Part shown: in pieces, positions 1-9,109 of the stretch | Position numbering within the stretch: position 1 is the first letter of the stretch | Layout of the letters: the number at the start of each line of letters is the position of its first letter | Assembly: GCA_024233005.1 (NCBI GenBank) | Contig: JACKQE010000008.1 | Span: forward strand, 1 to 64,000 | Length of the DNA stretch: 64,000 nucleotides | DNA from: Akkermansiaceae bacterium | Lineage (GTDB): Bacteria > Verrucomicrobiota > Verrucomicrobiia > Verrucomicrobiales > DEV007 | Reading direction: 5' to 3' | Made by a program: the position numbers and the translations under genes | Notes under the pieces: generated by a model | Databases searched by the model: none | What the model was told of the DNA's origin: nothing | Seen by the model: the letters and a program-made list of their open reading frames with translations, nothing else

Positions 1-1624
1 AGATGACGGGGACATGGGCCGCTTCGCAGAGCCAGAGGATTTCCTCCTGGACCTCCGCCATGCGCTCAAACCCCAACTCCACTCCCAAGTCACCCCGGGC
101 GATCATGACCGCCACGGGTGGGTGTCTTAGGGATTCCAGCAGAATGTCTCCGAGATTCTCAAAGGCGGCCCGGGTCTCAATCTTGAGGACGATGCCGACG
201 TGCGGGGCATGGAGGCGGTCCAACTCCCTGACCAGGTCCGCGACGTCACGGGGACCCCGGACAAAGGAAAGTGACACCATGTCCGCGTGGGGAACCACAT
301 GCATCAAATCGTCGAGGTCTTTCGTCGTCAACGCTGGCGTGGTGAGAGACGTTGCCGGCACGTTGATTCCTTTTTCGGGGCGCAATCGTCCAGGGTTTTT
401 CGATATTCGCTGGATTTCCACCAGCAGTTCTTCGGGGTGCCGTTCCACGATGATGCCGGCAATCTTACCATCATCGAAAAGAATCGGATCTCCGGGCTGG
501 CAATCCGTAAAGAGGCCGGAAAAATCACAACCAATTCGGGCGGGAGTGGCCCCCTCCCTTTCATCGTTTGGCGAAGGGCCCAGACCGGGCGTGTCTCCCA
601 GGAAAAGCACCAATTGGTCGCCCGCACGGAGTTCGATCGGAATGGGAGGGGCCACAAAAGGAAGGATGGCAGTGGTCCCGATATGGTGCGATCCCGAGAT
701 GATTTCGATGGCTGTGCCGGGTTCAACATAGCCGGTATGATCACACTCTGCGATGGCGCAGTCACCGCTTGTTGCGACCACGTTGAGATCACGGCGACGC
801 CCCCTTGCATCCCTCAGTCGGAGCAGGCTTCCCGGTTGGATGCGATGAAAATCCTCCCGCGGCAAGGGAAGTCCGTCCTCCACAGGAGGAAGGCTGGTCG
901 AATCGAAGGGATAAAACCGGATCCGGGCCGGGCTGACCACTTCACCCCGCCAATCGCGGACCGGCTTCCAATGAATCACCGGAGGCCCCGGTTCGATGGG
1001 GCCGGTCCGGAGCTTGGGGCCTGCGAGATCGAAGGCCACTTTGCATTTCTTCCCTGTCAGAGCCTCGGCTTTGCGAAGGTTCTCCACCATGCGCAACCAG
1101 GTTGGCGGATCATCGTGGGCGCAATTGATGCGCATGATTTCCATCCCTGCGCCCAAAAGGGCCGAGAGGAGGACCGGATCTTGGGCCGCTTCGGTGGGCA
1201 TGGTCACCATGATCCGGGTCGACCGGTCAGGAGTGGGATCACCGAGGATCTTGGCCGCATTTTCCGCCAGCTGCTTTCCACCCAGAGCAAACCCGTTCAG
1301 GGGCTCCTCCCCTACCGGATCGCAGGGCAGGCCCGCCAAGCGGAGCAGGGCCATCCTCACGGCTCCCAGTGTCGCGCTGACATGCGCCTCCATGCGTCCC
1401 AGAGAACTAAGCCCAAGATGGCAGAGGTTTTCCTGAAGGGGGATGACATCGCGGTCCCGGATAGCCAGATAGTGGATCAGGTTGGCGGCGCTGAGTCGGC
1501 TCTCCTGAGGCATTGCGGCGAGTGTGTGCGCTTCCTGAGCCTGGCGCTGCCGGCAGGTGGAGACCAAGTCTTCCACATCTCGGATCAGCCGATGCAGGTG
1601 TTCGGAGGAAAAAGGATCGGTCAT
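1..1624 (-). CDS. pyk: Pyruvate kinase with N-terminal extension (3' end cut by window)
   Basis: This gene catalyses phosphoenolpyruvate + ADP to pyruvate + ATP in the last step of glycolysis, in the cytosol. The minus-strand frame is open from ATG 1624 to the window edge, giving about 540 residues. Recognisable pyruvate kinase blocks, in order, are RINCAHDD (normally RxNFSHG), LAGPKLRTG (normally LQGPKIRTG), MVSLSFVRGPRDV, LKIETRAAFENLGDIL with the catalytic-region Lys, and VMIARGDLGVEL near residue 506. The C-terminal allosteric domain would lie outside the window. About 135 residues precede the first kinase block, including LCHLGLSSLGRMEAHV; an extension like this occurs in a longer pyruvate kinase subfamily, as I recall it. 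The stretch between LRTG and the SFVRG block is long, consistent with an enlarged B domain. Identity is firm; the role of the extension is unknown. Confidence 0.9.
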   Translation of the reverse strand, partial: MTDPFSSEHLHRLIRDVEDLVSTCRQRQAQEAHTLAAMPQESRLSAANLIHYLAIRDRDVIPLQENLCHLGLSSLGRMEAHVSATLGAVRMALLRLAGLPCDPVGEEPLNGFALGGKQLAENAAKILGDPTPDRSTRIMVTMPTEAAQDPVLLSALLGAGMEIMRINCAHDDPPTWLRMVENLRKAEALTGKKCKVAFDLAGPKLRTGPIEPGPPVIHWKPVRDWRGEVVSPARIRFYPFDSTSLPPVEDGLPLPREDFHRIQPGSLLRLRDARGRRRDLNVVATSGDCAIAECDHTGYVEPGTAIEIISGSHHIGTTAILPFVAPPIPIELRAGDQLVLFLGDTPGLGPSPNDEREGATPARIGCDFSGLFTDCQPGDPILFDDGKIAGIIVERHPEELLVEIQRISKNPGRLRPEKGINVPATSLTTPALTTKDLDDLMHVVPHADMVSLSFVRGPRDVADLVRELDRLHAPHVGIVLKIETRAAFENLGDILLESLRHPPVAVMIARGDLGVELGFERMAEVQEEILWLCEAAHVPVI

Positions 1625-1785
1625 TCGAAACTGGTTGGGGTGGCCAATTGGCCCGGTTCAGGGGGAATCAAGGTAGGCAGTCCATCCATCGGATTCCCGG
1701 TCTAACATTCGTCCCCCGGATTCGACGCCTCGGTGAAAAGATTGTCACCTTGGCGTTTTTCCCAGCGAGCCGTCCTTCATCCCGG

Positions 1786-2838
1786 TCACAGTTGAAACCG
1801 CCAGGCCTCGGGGGTCCACGTTCCGGTCTTCCAGCCATCCTGGGTGCCGAACTCACGGACGCTCATTTCGCCGGGTCCGATCCTGACATGCAGGATGGCC
1901 TGGTCGGGGCCATGGAAATGCGCGGCGTTGTCGGTGTTCAGGAAGGGCACCCCCTCGGACGGACGATCGTTGGCGGACCCATCCCAGCGGGTGATCTTCC
2001 GGGCATGGGTATGGCCGCAGAGGGTGGCGGCGATCCGGTAGGGCTTCAGGGTCTCATGAAAGGCCTGCACATCCCCGTAGTCCCATTCGTTGTGGATCAC
2101 CTTGTCGTCGGGCACCGCGGTGGAATAGCGGTGCAGATCAATATGGTGGACCAGAACGACCGGACGCCCACTGTTGCCGACCTCGGAGGCAAGATCCTGG
2201 CGAAGGAAAGGCAGGCTGCCCAGCGGAGCATAGCGGCGTTTTCGGGTCACCTCCGGCGCGTCCCCCACGACGATGCCCAGCGCGACGAAATGGACCCCGC
2301 CCCAATCCCAGGAATAGTGGAGCCCGTTGGGGGACCGGTTGACGATGCCGGCGCGGCGTTGGTTGCGTTCTTTGAGGATCGCAATCACCGGTCCATCGCC
2401 GTGTGGACTGTCGTGGTTGCCATGGACCTCCCGCACCGGCCAGCGGAGCCGGCCGTCGGTTCCGTTGAGGCCCCAATCGGCGACGAACGCGGCCGCTTCA
2501 GTCTCGGCCAGGCGGTATTTGGCGGGACCTTTGTCACCATTGTCCACAAGGTCACCGACATGGATCACGCCATGGGGGGCAGGCACGATGCCACCTCCTG
2601 ACTCCGGGGAAAAGGAGGTGCCGGGGAGCCGGTTCAGTTGCGCCACAAGTGCGGCATTGTAAGCCGTCGAGACCTCATCCATGACCCCCATTTCCTCGGG
2701 GTGGGCCCGGTAGTGGGTGTCTCCGATGACAAAGAAAGTGACCACATCCCCGGTTGATTCCGGGAAGGCGATGTCTGGCAGTCCTGCCGCTGCCGAGACC
2801 GTGGCGAGTTTCTTGAGAAAGTGTCTGCGGGATGTCAT
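1786..2838 (-). CDS. Secreted calcineurin-like metallophosphoesterase
   Basis: This is a phosphoesterase of the calcineurin fold, probably acting outside the cytoplasm. All five metal-site motifs are visible: GDTHYR (residue ~39), GDLVDNGD (~95), GNHDS (~140), the single HH of VLVHHIDLH (~220) and GHTHAR (~265). I start at ATG 2838 because MTSRRHFLKK followed by a hydrophobic stretch is a Tat-like signal; an in-frame ATG at 2868 would put ten residues before it. It lies about 60 bp downstream of the SASA esterase on the same strand, so it may share its transcript. The substrate cannot be read from the sequence; relatives hydrolyse phosphomonoesters, phosphodiesters or nucleotides. Confidence 0.85.
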   Translation of the reverse strand: MTSRRHFLKKLATVSAAAGLPDIAFPESTGDVVTFFVIGDTHYRAHPEEMGVMDEVSTAYNAALVAQLNRLPGTSFSPESGGGIVPAPHGVIHVGDLVDNGDKGPAKYRLAETEAAAFVADWGLNGTDGRLRWPVREVHGNHDSPHGDGPVIAILKERNQRRAGIVNRSPNGLHYSWDWGGVHFVALGIVVGDAPEVTRKRRYAPLGSLPFLRQDLASEVGNSGRPVVLVHHIDLHRYSTAVPDDKVIHNEWDYGDVQAFHETLKPYRIAATLCGHTHARKITRWDGSANDRPSEGVPFLNTDNAAHFHGPDQAILHVRIGPGEMSVREFGTQDGWKTGTWTPEAWRFQL

Positions 2839-2899
2839 GGGGATGCGAGTTTTATAGAGAGAAGTCACTGTCGCCTGCCGGATCCGGTCAAAAGGACCA

Positions 2900-5893
2900 T
2901 CAGGGATGGAGGATCGGCACCTCGCAGAAAGTCAGCGCGGCGATGCCGTTGCTGCCGAACAGGACATTGGCGGGATTCCAGTGATCCCCGTCAAGGTAGC
3001 TGATGGTGTTGGCGTCCGTGGGGGAAGCCAGAGTCAGGGTGAGGAGCGTGCCGCTGACGGTGCCTCCGGTGACGAGACCCTTCCGGCCATCGAGGGAAAA
3101 CTCGCTGGTCAGGGCCGGGTCCCATTGCACCGGTTGGTCGAACTCAAGGGTGATCCGGTCTTTCCGCTCCTTGTCCAGGGAGGCGCGGATGAGGTTCGGC
3201 GGCGTGACGGGAGTGTTGGACACCGTCCCGTAATGGTCTCTCTCGAGGAGCGGGCGGATGAGCCGGGCGATTCCGGTATAGCCGGCGGGAGGGAAGTGGC
3301 AGCCCCCCGGTGGGCGGACTCCCAGCGTGGACATGATCGACAGGTGGGAAAAGGCATCCGGCAGAGTCCGCTGGACCTCGCGGAGACGGTTGTCCGAACC
3401 TCCGCTGCCCATCGAGCAAGCCTTGGGCCAGATTTGGAACAGGTGGTAATGCCGGATGTTGGGATAGTCGGTTTTCCATCCCGCCGCCAGATCGATGAAA
3501 AACCGGCGGTAGTTCTCCCAGCCGTATCCCCCGGTCGGTCCGTCTGCGCCTTGGTCATTTTCTCCCTGATGCCAGATCACGCCACGGATGCCGTGGGTGA
3601 GCCGGGCTTCCCGCACCCTCCAAAGCAAACGACCATAAATGGTGTCAAGGTCGGCCGGGTTGGAAGCATTGCGTTGATGCTGGTCAATTCGGGTGCCACC
3701 CACGGCACCGTTGATCAGGCACAGGGGAATTTTCCGATCCTCGACCAGTCCTTTCGCCAGTTCCATGGCCCAGTAGCCGATCTGGAGCTGCCCTCCGGGA
3801 CTGCGGTAGGTGGCCTCACCCCAGCGGGGCCCGGAGGTGGGATTGCCGGACGTGTTGCCAAAGGAACGGATCCATTCGCTGTGGAAGGCGGGCGGGTCTT
3901 CCTTGCCCCAGTCGGTGGCGACGGCGTTGGACTGGCCGTTGATGAGGAACGCATCGCCACAGACGAGATTGCCAACCCGGTGCAGCACCCGGTCTCCCGT
4001 CCCGAATTCGACTGCATATCGGACCAGTCCGGGTTTGAGTTTCACCGCGAAGGCATAGGCTCCGTCGGGGCCGGTTTGGCGGGTCTCCGTGAGGTAGGGC
4101 TGGTCATTCGCGGAGAGCTTCAGAACGACCTGGCCGGGGGAACTGGGAAGGGTCCCGTTGTAGTGGAGTGTTCCTTCATTGTGATCGTCACGGGCATAAA
4201 ACTGACCCTCTTCGGGTTTCTCATCCGGGGCCGGGGTGCGGATGACCCATGGGTCCTGTTCCGGTTCCTTCACCCGGATGATCGCGGTCTGCGTGACGGG
4301 CTGTCCGCCATTGCTGAGAGTCGCTGTGATCCGCAGGGGACCACTGTTCTGTGAGCGCCGGAGAATGAGGGTGTCATCACGGATGTCCTGGATGACCGCG
4401 AGAGGAGCGACCTCCCAGTGGACTTTGACCTCCCCGGCACCGGCGGACATCATGGCGGCGGCATTGGACAGGGTTGGCCTCACCTCGATCGTGGAGCGTC
4501 CGTCCCAGGTCGCGGGAGCCGGCAGGGTGAAGACCGGATCCGGGATGGCTTCCTGGATCGCGAGCGCCGCTTCCCTGACTTTGACCTCCCCGGGAAAAAC
4601 CGCCTTGAGGCGCACCGTGGCCGTGGCATCTCCGGTGACGCGGCCGGCGGCAAATTCCACCACCCTCCGGTCGGTGGCGAGGATGCTTTCCCTGCCATCG
4701 CGGATCAGTGACCAGATCAGTTTCTGCGCGCCTCCGGCTTCCGCCCGGATGGTGGTGCGCCCCCCCTCCGGGAGGGTGCTTTTCTCTGGTGTCAGCGAGA
4801 AGGCGTTGCCTGGCTGGATCAGAGGTCCCACGAGCGTTTGATGGGTCTTTTGGTTCTCGTATTGGAGGCGGATCCAGTCGGCGGAACGGGCCACCCGGGA
4901 GATCCGCACTTCATCTAGGTCCCCGATGAAATCATAACGGTGATACCAGCCTCCGAGCCACAGTTTTGCCGGAGCTTTGATTGCCAGGGGTGGCCCTTGC
5001 CGGGTGTTGCTGCCATCGGGTTGCCCGTTGACATAGATCCGCGACTCCCCGTCTCGGTAGGTGTGGGCCACGTGGATCCATTCGCCCAGCGGGAGCCGGC
5101 TGTCTCCGGTCACATTGCCCCTGGAAAAGTAACAATCCATTTGGATGTGGGGCGGGCTCTTGAATTGCATCACCACTTTGCCCTGCGCCTCTTCATTCCC
5201 CCAGGCCAGGATCCGGCCGTTGCTTTGCCCGGCCCGAATCCAGGCCTCGGAGGTGTGGGCGGAATCGCCTGATGGAAACGCTGTGATGTGATCTCCTCCA
5301 AAAAGGCCATGACTGCCGTCAAAGTGCCTCGCGAGCCCCATCAATCCCGGGGTGGCGGTGGTTCCGGTGTCTTTCGTCTCCAGCGTCCCGGCATCGTCCC
5401 GCACCGGCTCCTGAAAGTGCCAGACACTGAGGTAACCGTTCGAGGCATTGAAGACCGACTGGGCGTCCGATCCGGCGGCAGCGGCCGGATTTCCCCAATG
5501 CATGTGAAGATCCTGTCTGGCATTCCCGGTGATGCGCGGCATGCGGACCCACACGGTCGCGGTGCCCCGGGCGGCATCCCAGGCTTCGATCTGGTAAGCC
5601 AATGCTGTCCCACTGCCGGTGGTGAAGCGGATGTCTTCGCCATGGGGTTGCGCCTGACGGAAGTCGAACCAGTCCCGGTGCAGGCGCACCAGGAGGGGGA
5701 ACTCCTCGATCAGGGCCGTGGCGGGCAGGTTCGCTCCGTCCGGGGTGGTGAGGAGGGTGAGCACGCCTTGGTGCCGCCATGCCTGTGTTGGAGCCGGTGG
5801 GGCTGCGACCCCAGCCGTTCCGGAAGAAGGACCGGTTTCGGCCTCTGTAACGGGAGCCAGGAGGATGAGGACGGCAAGCAGAAGGCGTTTCAT
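2900..5893 (-). CDS. Secreted multidomain SASA-type carbohydrate esterase with DUF2341 and LamG domains
   Basis: This is a predicted extracellular carbohydrate O-acetyl esterase of about 997 residues. The start at 5893 gives the signal peptide MKRLLLAVLILLAPVTEA; the longer frame to 5935 has no signal at its front. After the signal come a DUF2341-like region (WFDFRQAQPHGEDIRF to MHWGNP), a LamG/concanavalin-type domain (SEAWIRAG through GDLDEVRISR) and Ig-like segments. The C-terminal SASA domain has the nucleophile motif INGQSNA, GAVGGTRI, WHQGENDQG and the catalytic-His region PPAGYTGIARL. The gene starts 42 bp after the stop of the fused dehydrogenase, so the two are probably co-transcribed. 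The lectin-like domain suggests it binds the polymer it deacetylates. The exact acetyl substrate is unknown. Confidence 0.85.
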   Translation of the reverse strand: MKRLLLAVLILLAPVTEAETGPSSGTAGVAAPPAPTQAWRHQGVLTLLTTPDGANLPATALIEEFPLLVRLHRDWFDFRQAQPHGEDIRFTTGSGTALAYQIEAWDAARGTATVWVRMPRITGNARQDLHMHWGNPAAAAGSDAQSVFNASNGYLSVWHFQEPVRDDAGTLETKDTGTTATPGLMGLARHFDGSHGLFGGDHITAFPSGDSAHTSEAWIRAGQSNGRILAWGNEEAQGKVVMQFKSPPHIQMDCYFSRGNVTGDSRLPLGEWIHVAHTYRDGESRIYVNGQPDGSNTRQGPPLAIKAPAKLWLGGWYHRYDFIGDLDEVRISRVARSADWIRLQYENQKTHQTLVGPLIQPGNAFSLTPEKSTLPEGGRTTIRAEAGGAQKLIWSLIRDGRESILATDRRVVEFAAGRVTGDATATVRLKAVFPGEVKVREAALAIQEAIPDPVFTLPAPATWDGRSTIEVRPTLSNAAAMMSAGAGEVKVHWEVAPLAVIQDIRDDTLILRRSQNSGPLRITATLSNGGQPVTQTAIIRVKEPEQDPWVIRTPAPDEKPEEGQFYARDDHNEGTLHYNGTLPSSPGQVVLKLSANDQPYLTETRQTGPDGAYAFAVKLKPGLVRYAVEFGTGDRVLHRVGNLVCGDAFLINGQSNAVATDWGKEDPPAFHSEWIRSFGNTSGNPTSGPRWGEATYRSPGGQLQIGYWAMELAKGLVEDRKIPLCLINGAVGGTRIDQHQRNASNPADLDTIYGRLLWRVREARLTHGIRGVIWHQGENDQGADGPTGGYGWENYRRFFIDLAAGWKTDYPNIRHYHLFQIWPKACSMGSGGSDNRLREVQRTLPDAFSHLSIMSTLGVRPPGGCHFPPAGYTGIARLIRPLLERDHYGTVSNTPVTPPNLIRASLDKERKDRITLEFDQPVQWDPALTSEFSLDGRKGLVTGGTVSGTLLTLTLASPTDANTISYLDGDHWNPANVLFGSNGIAALTFCEVPILHP

Positions 5894-5935
5894 GGGCAGG
5901 ACCAGAATGGGAAAGAGCGACGGCTGGCAGGCCAT

Positions 5936-8830
5936 TCATTTGAGGGATTGCAGAAACGCGAGCAAATCGGCCGCCTCCTGGGCGGTGAGGTTTTGCAGCA
6001 GACCCTCGGGCATCAGGGACAAGGGGGAGGTCGAGGTTTTGCGGATGTCTGATCTGGCGAGCTTTTCGGTCACTCCCCCGGCCACTTTCAAGGTCAGTTC
6101 CCGGTCGTTGCGGTCGGTGACAAATCCGACCTTGGTGTTCCCCTGTTTCAATTCCACCGTGGTCGTCAGCCAGGTCGGATCGATGACCTTGGAGGGATGG
6201 AGAATTTGCTCCAGCAGAGCGCTGCGGTCCCACTTGGCGGCGATGTGGTTGAGATCGGAGCCGAAATCGATCCCCTCGCCGTTGACCCGGTGACAGGCCA
6301 CACAGACTCCGGCAAACACCGTCCGGCCTCGGCCCGCATCGCCAGTCAGATCAAGCACCTGAGCCGGAGTAACGACGGTCCCGAGCACCCGGCGGCGATC
6401 GGATTCGGGGAGGAACCGTTCGAAGAAGTCGCGGCGCAACGGATCCGGCAGGGCGCTGCCTTTGCTGATGGCGGCTTTCCGGATGTCGGGGGGAAGCGAA
6501 CCGTCGATCACGCTCAGGAGAACTTCCAGAGCGCCACTGGTGGAGCCCAGCAAGGTATCGAGTGAAGCAAGGTGTCCGGTTTTCAGCGCGGCCAGCGCCA
6601 TTCTCTCGGCCTCCCGCTGTCGCCGGGTCTCCGCGCTGGTGGTGGGGGACTTGTCTTTCAATCCGGCGATCCAATCCCGCACCACCAGAATCCCGCGATC
6701 ATCCACCAGTTTCCCTCCGAGATACGGCATGTGGCCACCTCCCGCCGTGGCCATGCGGTAGAGCAGGACACTGCGGGCCGGATCACCGGGGGCGATGACA
6801 CGGGCATCAGGAAGATTGAAGTCTCCCTGGACAGGTTTGAAGTCGATAAGTCTGGCCTCCTTGAGGGCGGTCTCAATATTGAAGTAGGAAGGCACGGCGC
6901 CGCCGCTGTTGTAGCGGTGACAAGTGCCGCAGTTGGCATGAAGATACGAACGGGCGCGCGTTTCAAGGCTGCCCGCCGTTCCATGGGGATCAACGAGTTC
7001 GGGCTCGCGTGGAGCCATGCCGAGTTGGAAGAGCAGATCAAGCTGGCTTCCGGGGGCTTCCGGGGTCGGCCGGTCCAATTGCAGCGACGTGAATCCCTGC
7101 GCGAAGTCATTCATCAGCGTATGGCAGCGCGCGCATTCGGATCGGCTGAAAAAGCGCCAGCGTTGGGAGCGTTCGCCTCCGGGCGCGGCTTGGTCTTTGA
7201 TCGTAAAAAGGGCTTCGCCTCCGGAATCGGGCACCAGGTCGGCGTCGGTCTGGGCTTCATTCCAACGGTAAGTGTAGGCGCCCCAAAGATTGCCGTCATA
7301 GTGCAGGATCTGGGTTTCGACCCGGCGGCGGGTTTCGGGGTTTCCGCGTTCCATTTCCAGGGAGTAGGTTTTCACGAGCACCGCTCCCGGAGGGAAACTC
7401 CAGTGTCCCCGCAGCACCACCCCTTTTGATTCCGCGGCCACGGTCACACCGGAATTCCCGGGGAAAGCCGCCCACCGTTCGGCGGTCGCGTGGTCCGCCC
7501 AGCGCGGCGCATTGATCTCAAAGGGGCGCACCCCGGGCGCCGGGTTCTGCCTGGCAGTGTCGGTGAACAGCCCGGAGTCGCTGAGCCGTCGGGGGAAGTC
7601 GGAATTTTTGCCCGCCCCCGGGTTTGGCACCAGCCTCCAGAGTCCGCCCCCGCTGTGATCGATGATGATCCATTCCCCGTCGTGGCCGATTCCGAATCCT
7701 GCCGGCATCAGGGAACTGCGGGCCAGTTCAAGGTGCTCCGTGACCTTGTCGCCCGCCGTGCGCAGCGACCAGAACGTGCCCATCTGCCAGTCGCCATAGA
7801 GATAAGCGCCCTTCAATTCGGGCAGCCGGTCGCCGAAGTAAAACTCCCCGCCGGTGATGCTGGCGGCTTCTTCGTGAGAGTGGGACACCAGCGGCGGCAG
7901 GACGGGGGAGGGGCCGCGCATCCGGTCCGGGCGAATGTCCTGTTTGCCGGCTTCCGTGAGGCTCCACCCATAGTTGCCGCCCCGTTGGATCCGGTGGATC
8001 ATCTCCCAGAGTTCCCAGCCGACATCGCCCACGAACAGGTCGCCGGTCACCGGATGGAAGCTCATCCTCCAGGGATTGCGCAATCCATAGGCCCAGACTT
8101 CTCCCCGGGCGTTGGGCCGTCCGACAAAAGGATTGTCCTTGGGAATGGAGTAGGCCCGGTCTCCCTCCGGGTGGTCGACGTCGAGGCGCAGCACACTGGA
8201 CAGAAGATCGCTGATATCCTGCCCGGTGACAAAGCTGTCCGGCGGGTCCGGTTTGTCGGCATCGCCCGTTGCAACATAGAGCATGCCATCGGGACCAAAG
8301 CGCAGATTCCCACCGTTGTGTCCGCCGGCGCGCCACGAAATGATGACCTTGGCGCTGTCCATGTCCAGCCTGGGAGGTTCCGTCTCCGTGACCCGGAAGC
8401 GGATGATCCGGGTGCCGTCTTCACGATTGTCCTGACCTTGAAGATCGAAATTGGCCCAGGTGTAAATAAACCGGTTTTCGAGAAAACGCGGATGAAAGGT
8501 CAGGGCATAGGAACGGCTGACTTCCGAGTGGTAGTCCCGGAGTTCGCCGAAGACATCCGACTTCTCCGCCCCTGGCACGAAGGAAAGCAAGCGTCCGTTT
8601 TCCTCCAGCACCACCAGACGGTCACTTCCCGGCAGCGCGGCCAGATCGAGCGGCCTGGTGAAGGACAGCGCTGGATAGAGTCGCTCCACCATGTAAGGGG
8701 GCGGCGGATCGGGAGTGCCGTGAATTCGCGAGGTCGTCCAAGGCACGCGCTCCCCGGCGGCGGCGGAGTCCAGAGCCGACAGCGAGAGTATGATCCAGGT
8801 GAAGCAAGCGTTCCGGTGGGGGAGTTTCAT
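5936..8830 (-). CDS. Secreted sugar dehydrogenase beta-propeller fused to c-type cytochrome domains
   Basis: This is a 964-residue periplasmic redox protein. The N-terminus carries a signal peptide (ending near SAAAG), then a glucose/sorbosone-dehydrogenase-like propeller: RPLDLAALPGSDRLVV, GGHNGGNLRFGPDGMLYV, RGEVWAYGLRNPWRM, GDVGWELWEMIHR and GGNYGW. The middle region has CARCHT (~563) and CGTCHRYN (~633), and the C-terminal PVC-type haem domain has CVACHRVNGEG (~843) and ends MPEGLLQNLTAQEAADLLAFLQSL. I infer sugar or alcohol oxidation with electrons passed to the attached haems. It is probably first in a minus-strand unit with the SASA esterase at 2900-5893. A cofactor (PQQ or other) cannot be proven; no PQQ biosynthesis gene is in the window. 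Confidence 0.85.
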   Translation of the reverse strand: MKLPHRNACFTWIILSLSALDSAAAGERVPWTTSRIHGTPDPPPPYMVERLYPALSFTRPLDLAALPGSDRLVVLEENGRLLSFVPGAEKSDVFGELRDYHSEVSRSYALTFHPRFLENRFIYTWANFDLQGQDNREDGTRIIRFRVTETEPPRLDMDSAKVIISWRAGGHNGGNLRFGPDGMLYVATGDADKPDPPDSFVTGQDISDLLSSVLRLDVDHPEGDRAYSIPKDNPFVGRPNARGEVWAYGLRNPWRMSFHPVTGDLFVGDVGWELWEMIHRIQRGGNYGWSLTEAGKQDIRPDRMRGPSPVLPPLVSHSHEEAASITGGEFYFGDRLPELKGAYLYGDWQMGTFWSLRTAGDKVTEHLELARSSLMPAGFGIGHDGEWIIIDHSGGGLWRLVPNPGAGKNSDFPRRLSDSGLFTDTARQNPAPGVRPFEINAPRWADHATAERWAAFPGNSGVTVAAESKGVVLRGHWSFPPGAVLVKTYSLEMERGNPETRRRVETQILHYDGNLWGAYTYRWNEAQTDADLVPDSGGEALFTIKDQAAPGGERSQRWRFFSRSECARCHTLMNDFAQGFTSLQLDRPTPEAPGSQLDLLFQLGMAPREPELVDPHGTAGSLETRARSYLHANCGTCHRYNSGGAVPSYFNIETALKEARLIDFKPVQGDFNLPDARVIAPGDPARSVLLYRMATAGGGHMPYLGGKLVDDRGILVVRDWIAGLKDKSPTTSAETRRQREAERMALAALKTGHLASLDTLLGSTSGALEVLLSVIDGSLPPDIRKAAISKGSALPDPLRRDFFERFLPESDRRRVLGTVVTPAQVLDLTGDAGRGRTVFAGVCVACHRVNGEGIDFGSDLNHIAAKWDRSALLEQILHPSKVIDPTWLTTTVELKQGNTKVGFVTDRNDRELTLKVAGGVTEKLARSDIRKTSTSPLSLMPEGLLQNLTAQEAADLLAFLQSLK

Positions 8831-9109
8831 GGATGTTCTAACATGGTATCGTTCTTTGGTTTCCTGCCCTGTCCGGTGGAGAATCGTCTTGCGTCAGGAT
8901 CCTACCGGAAGGCTTGACGGCAGTCCGTCGCCAGAACGGCCTGTTTCAATGCCTGACCAGACACGAACAAGTGGGGAATAGCAGGGGGAATGATCGGAAG
9001 CGAAGGCTGGATCAGAAGCAAGCATGGGTGTAAATCGACCGGGCCAGACCACCCGGAACCGGACGTGTTGTCAAGATGAAAGCAGGGCGCCTTTCTTCGT
9101 GAACGAAGA

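Noticed and set aside
287..1705. Long plus-strand open frame (472 codons)
   Set aside because: It is the antisense shadow of the pyruvate kinase gene; the minus frame carries the family motifs.
2906..4354. Long plus-strand open frame (482 codons)
   Set aside because: It lies wholly opposite the SASA esterase gene and has no recognisable motif.
9094..9109. TCTTCGT-GA-ACGAAGA hairpin after the sulfatase stop
   Set aside because: Only 7 bp of stem with a 2-base loop and no U-tract; too weak to call a terminator.
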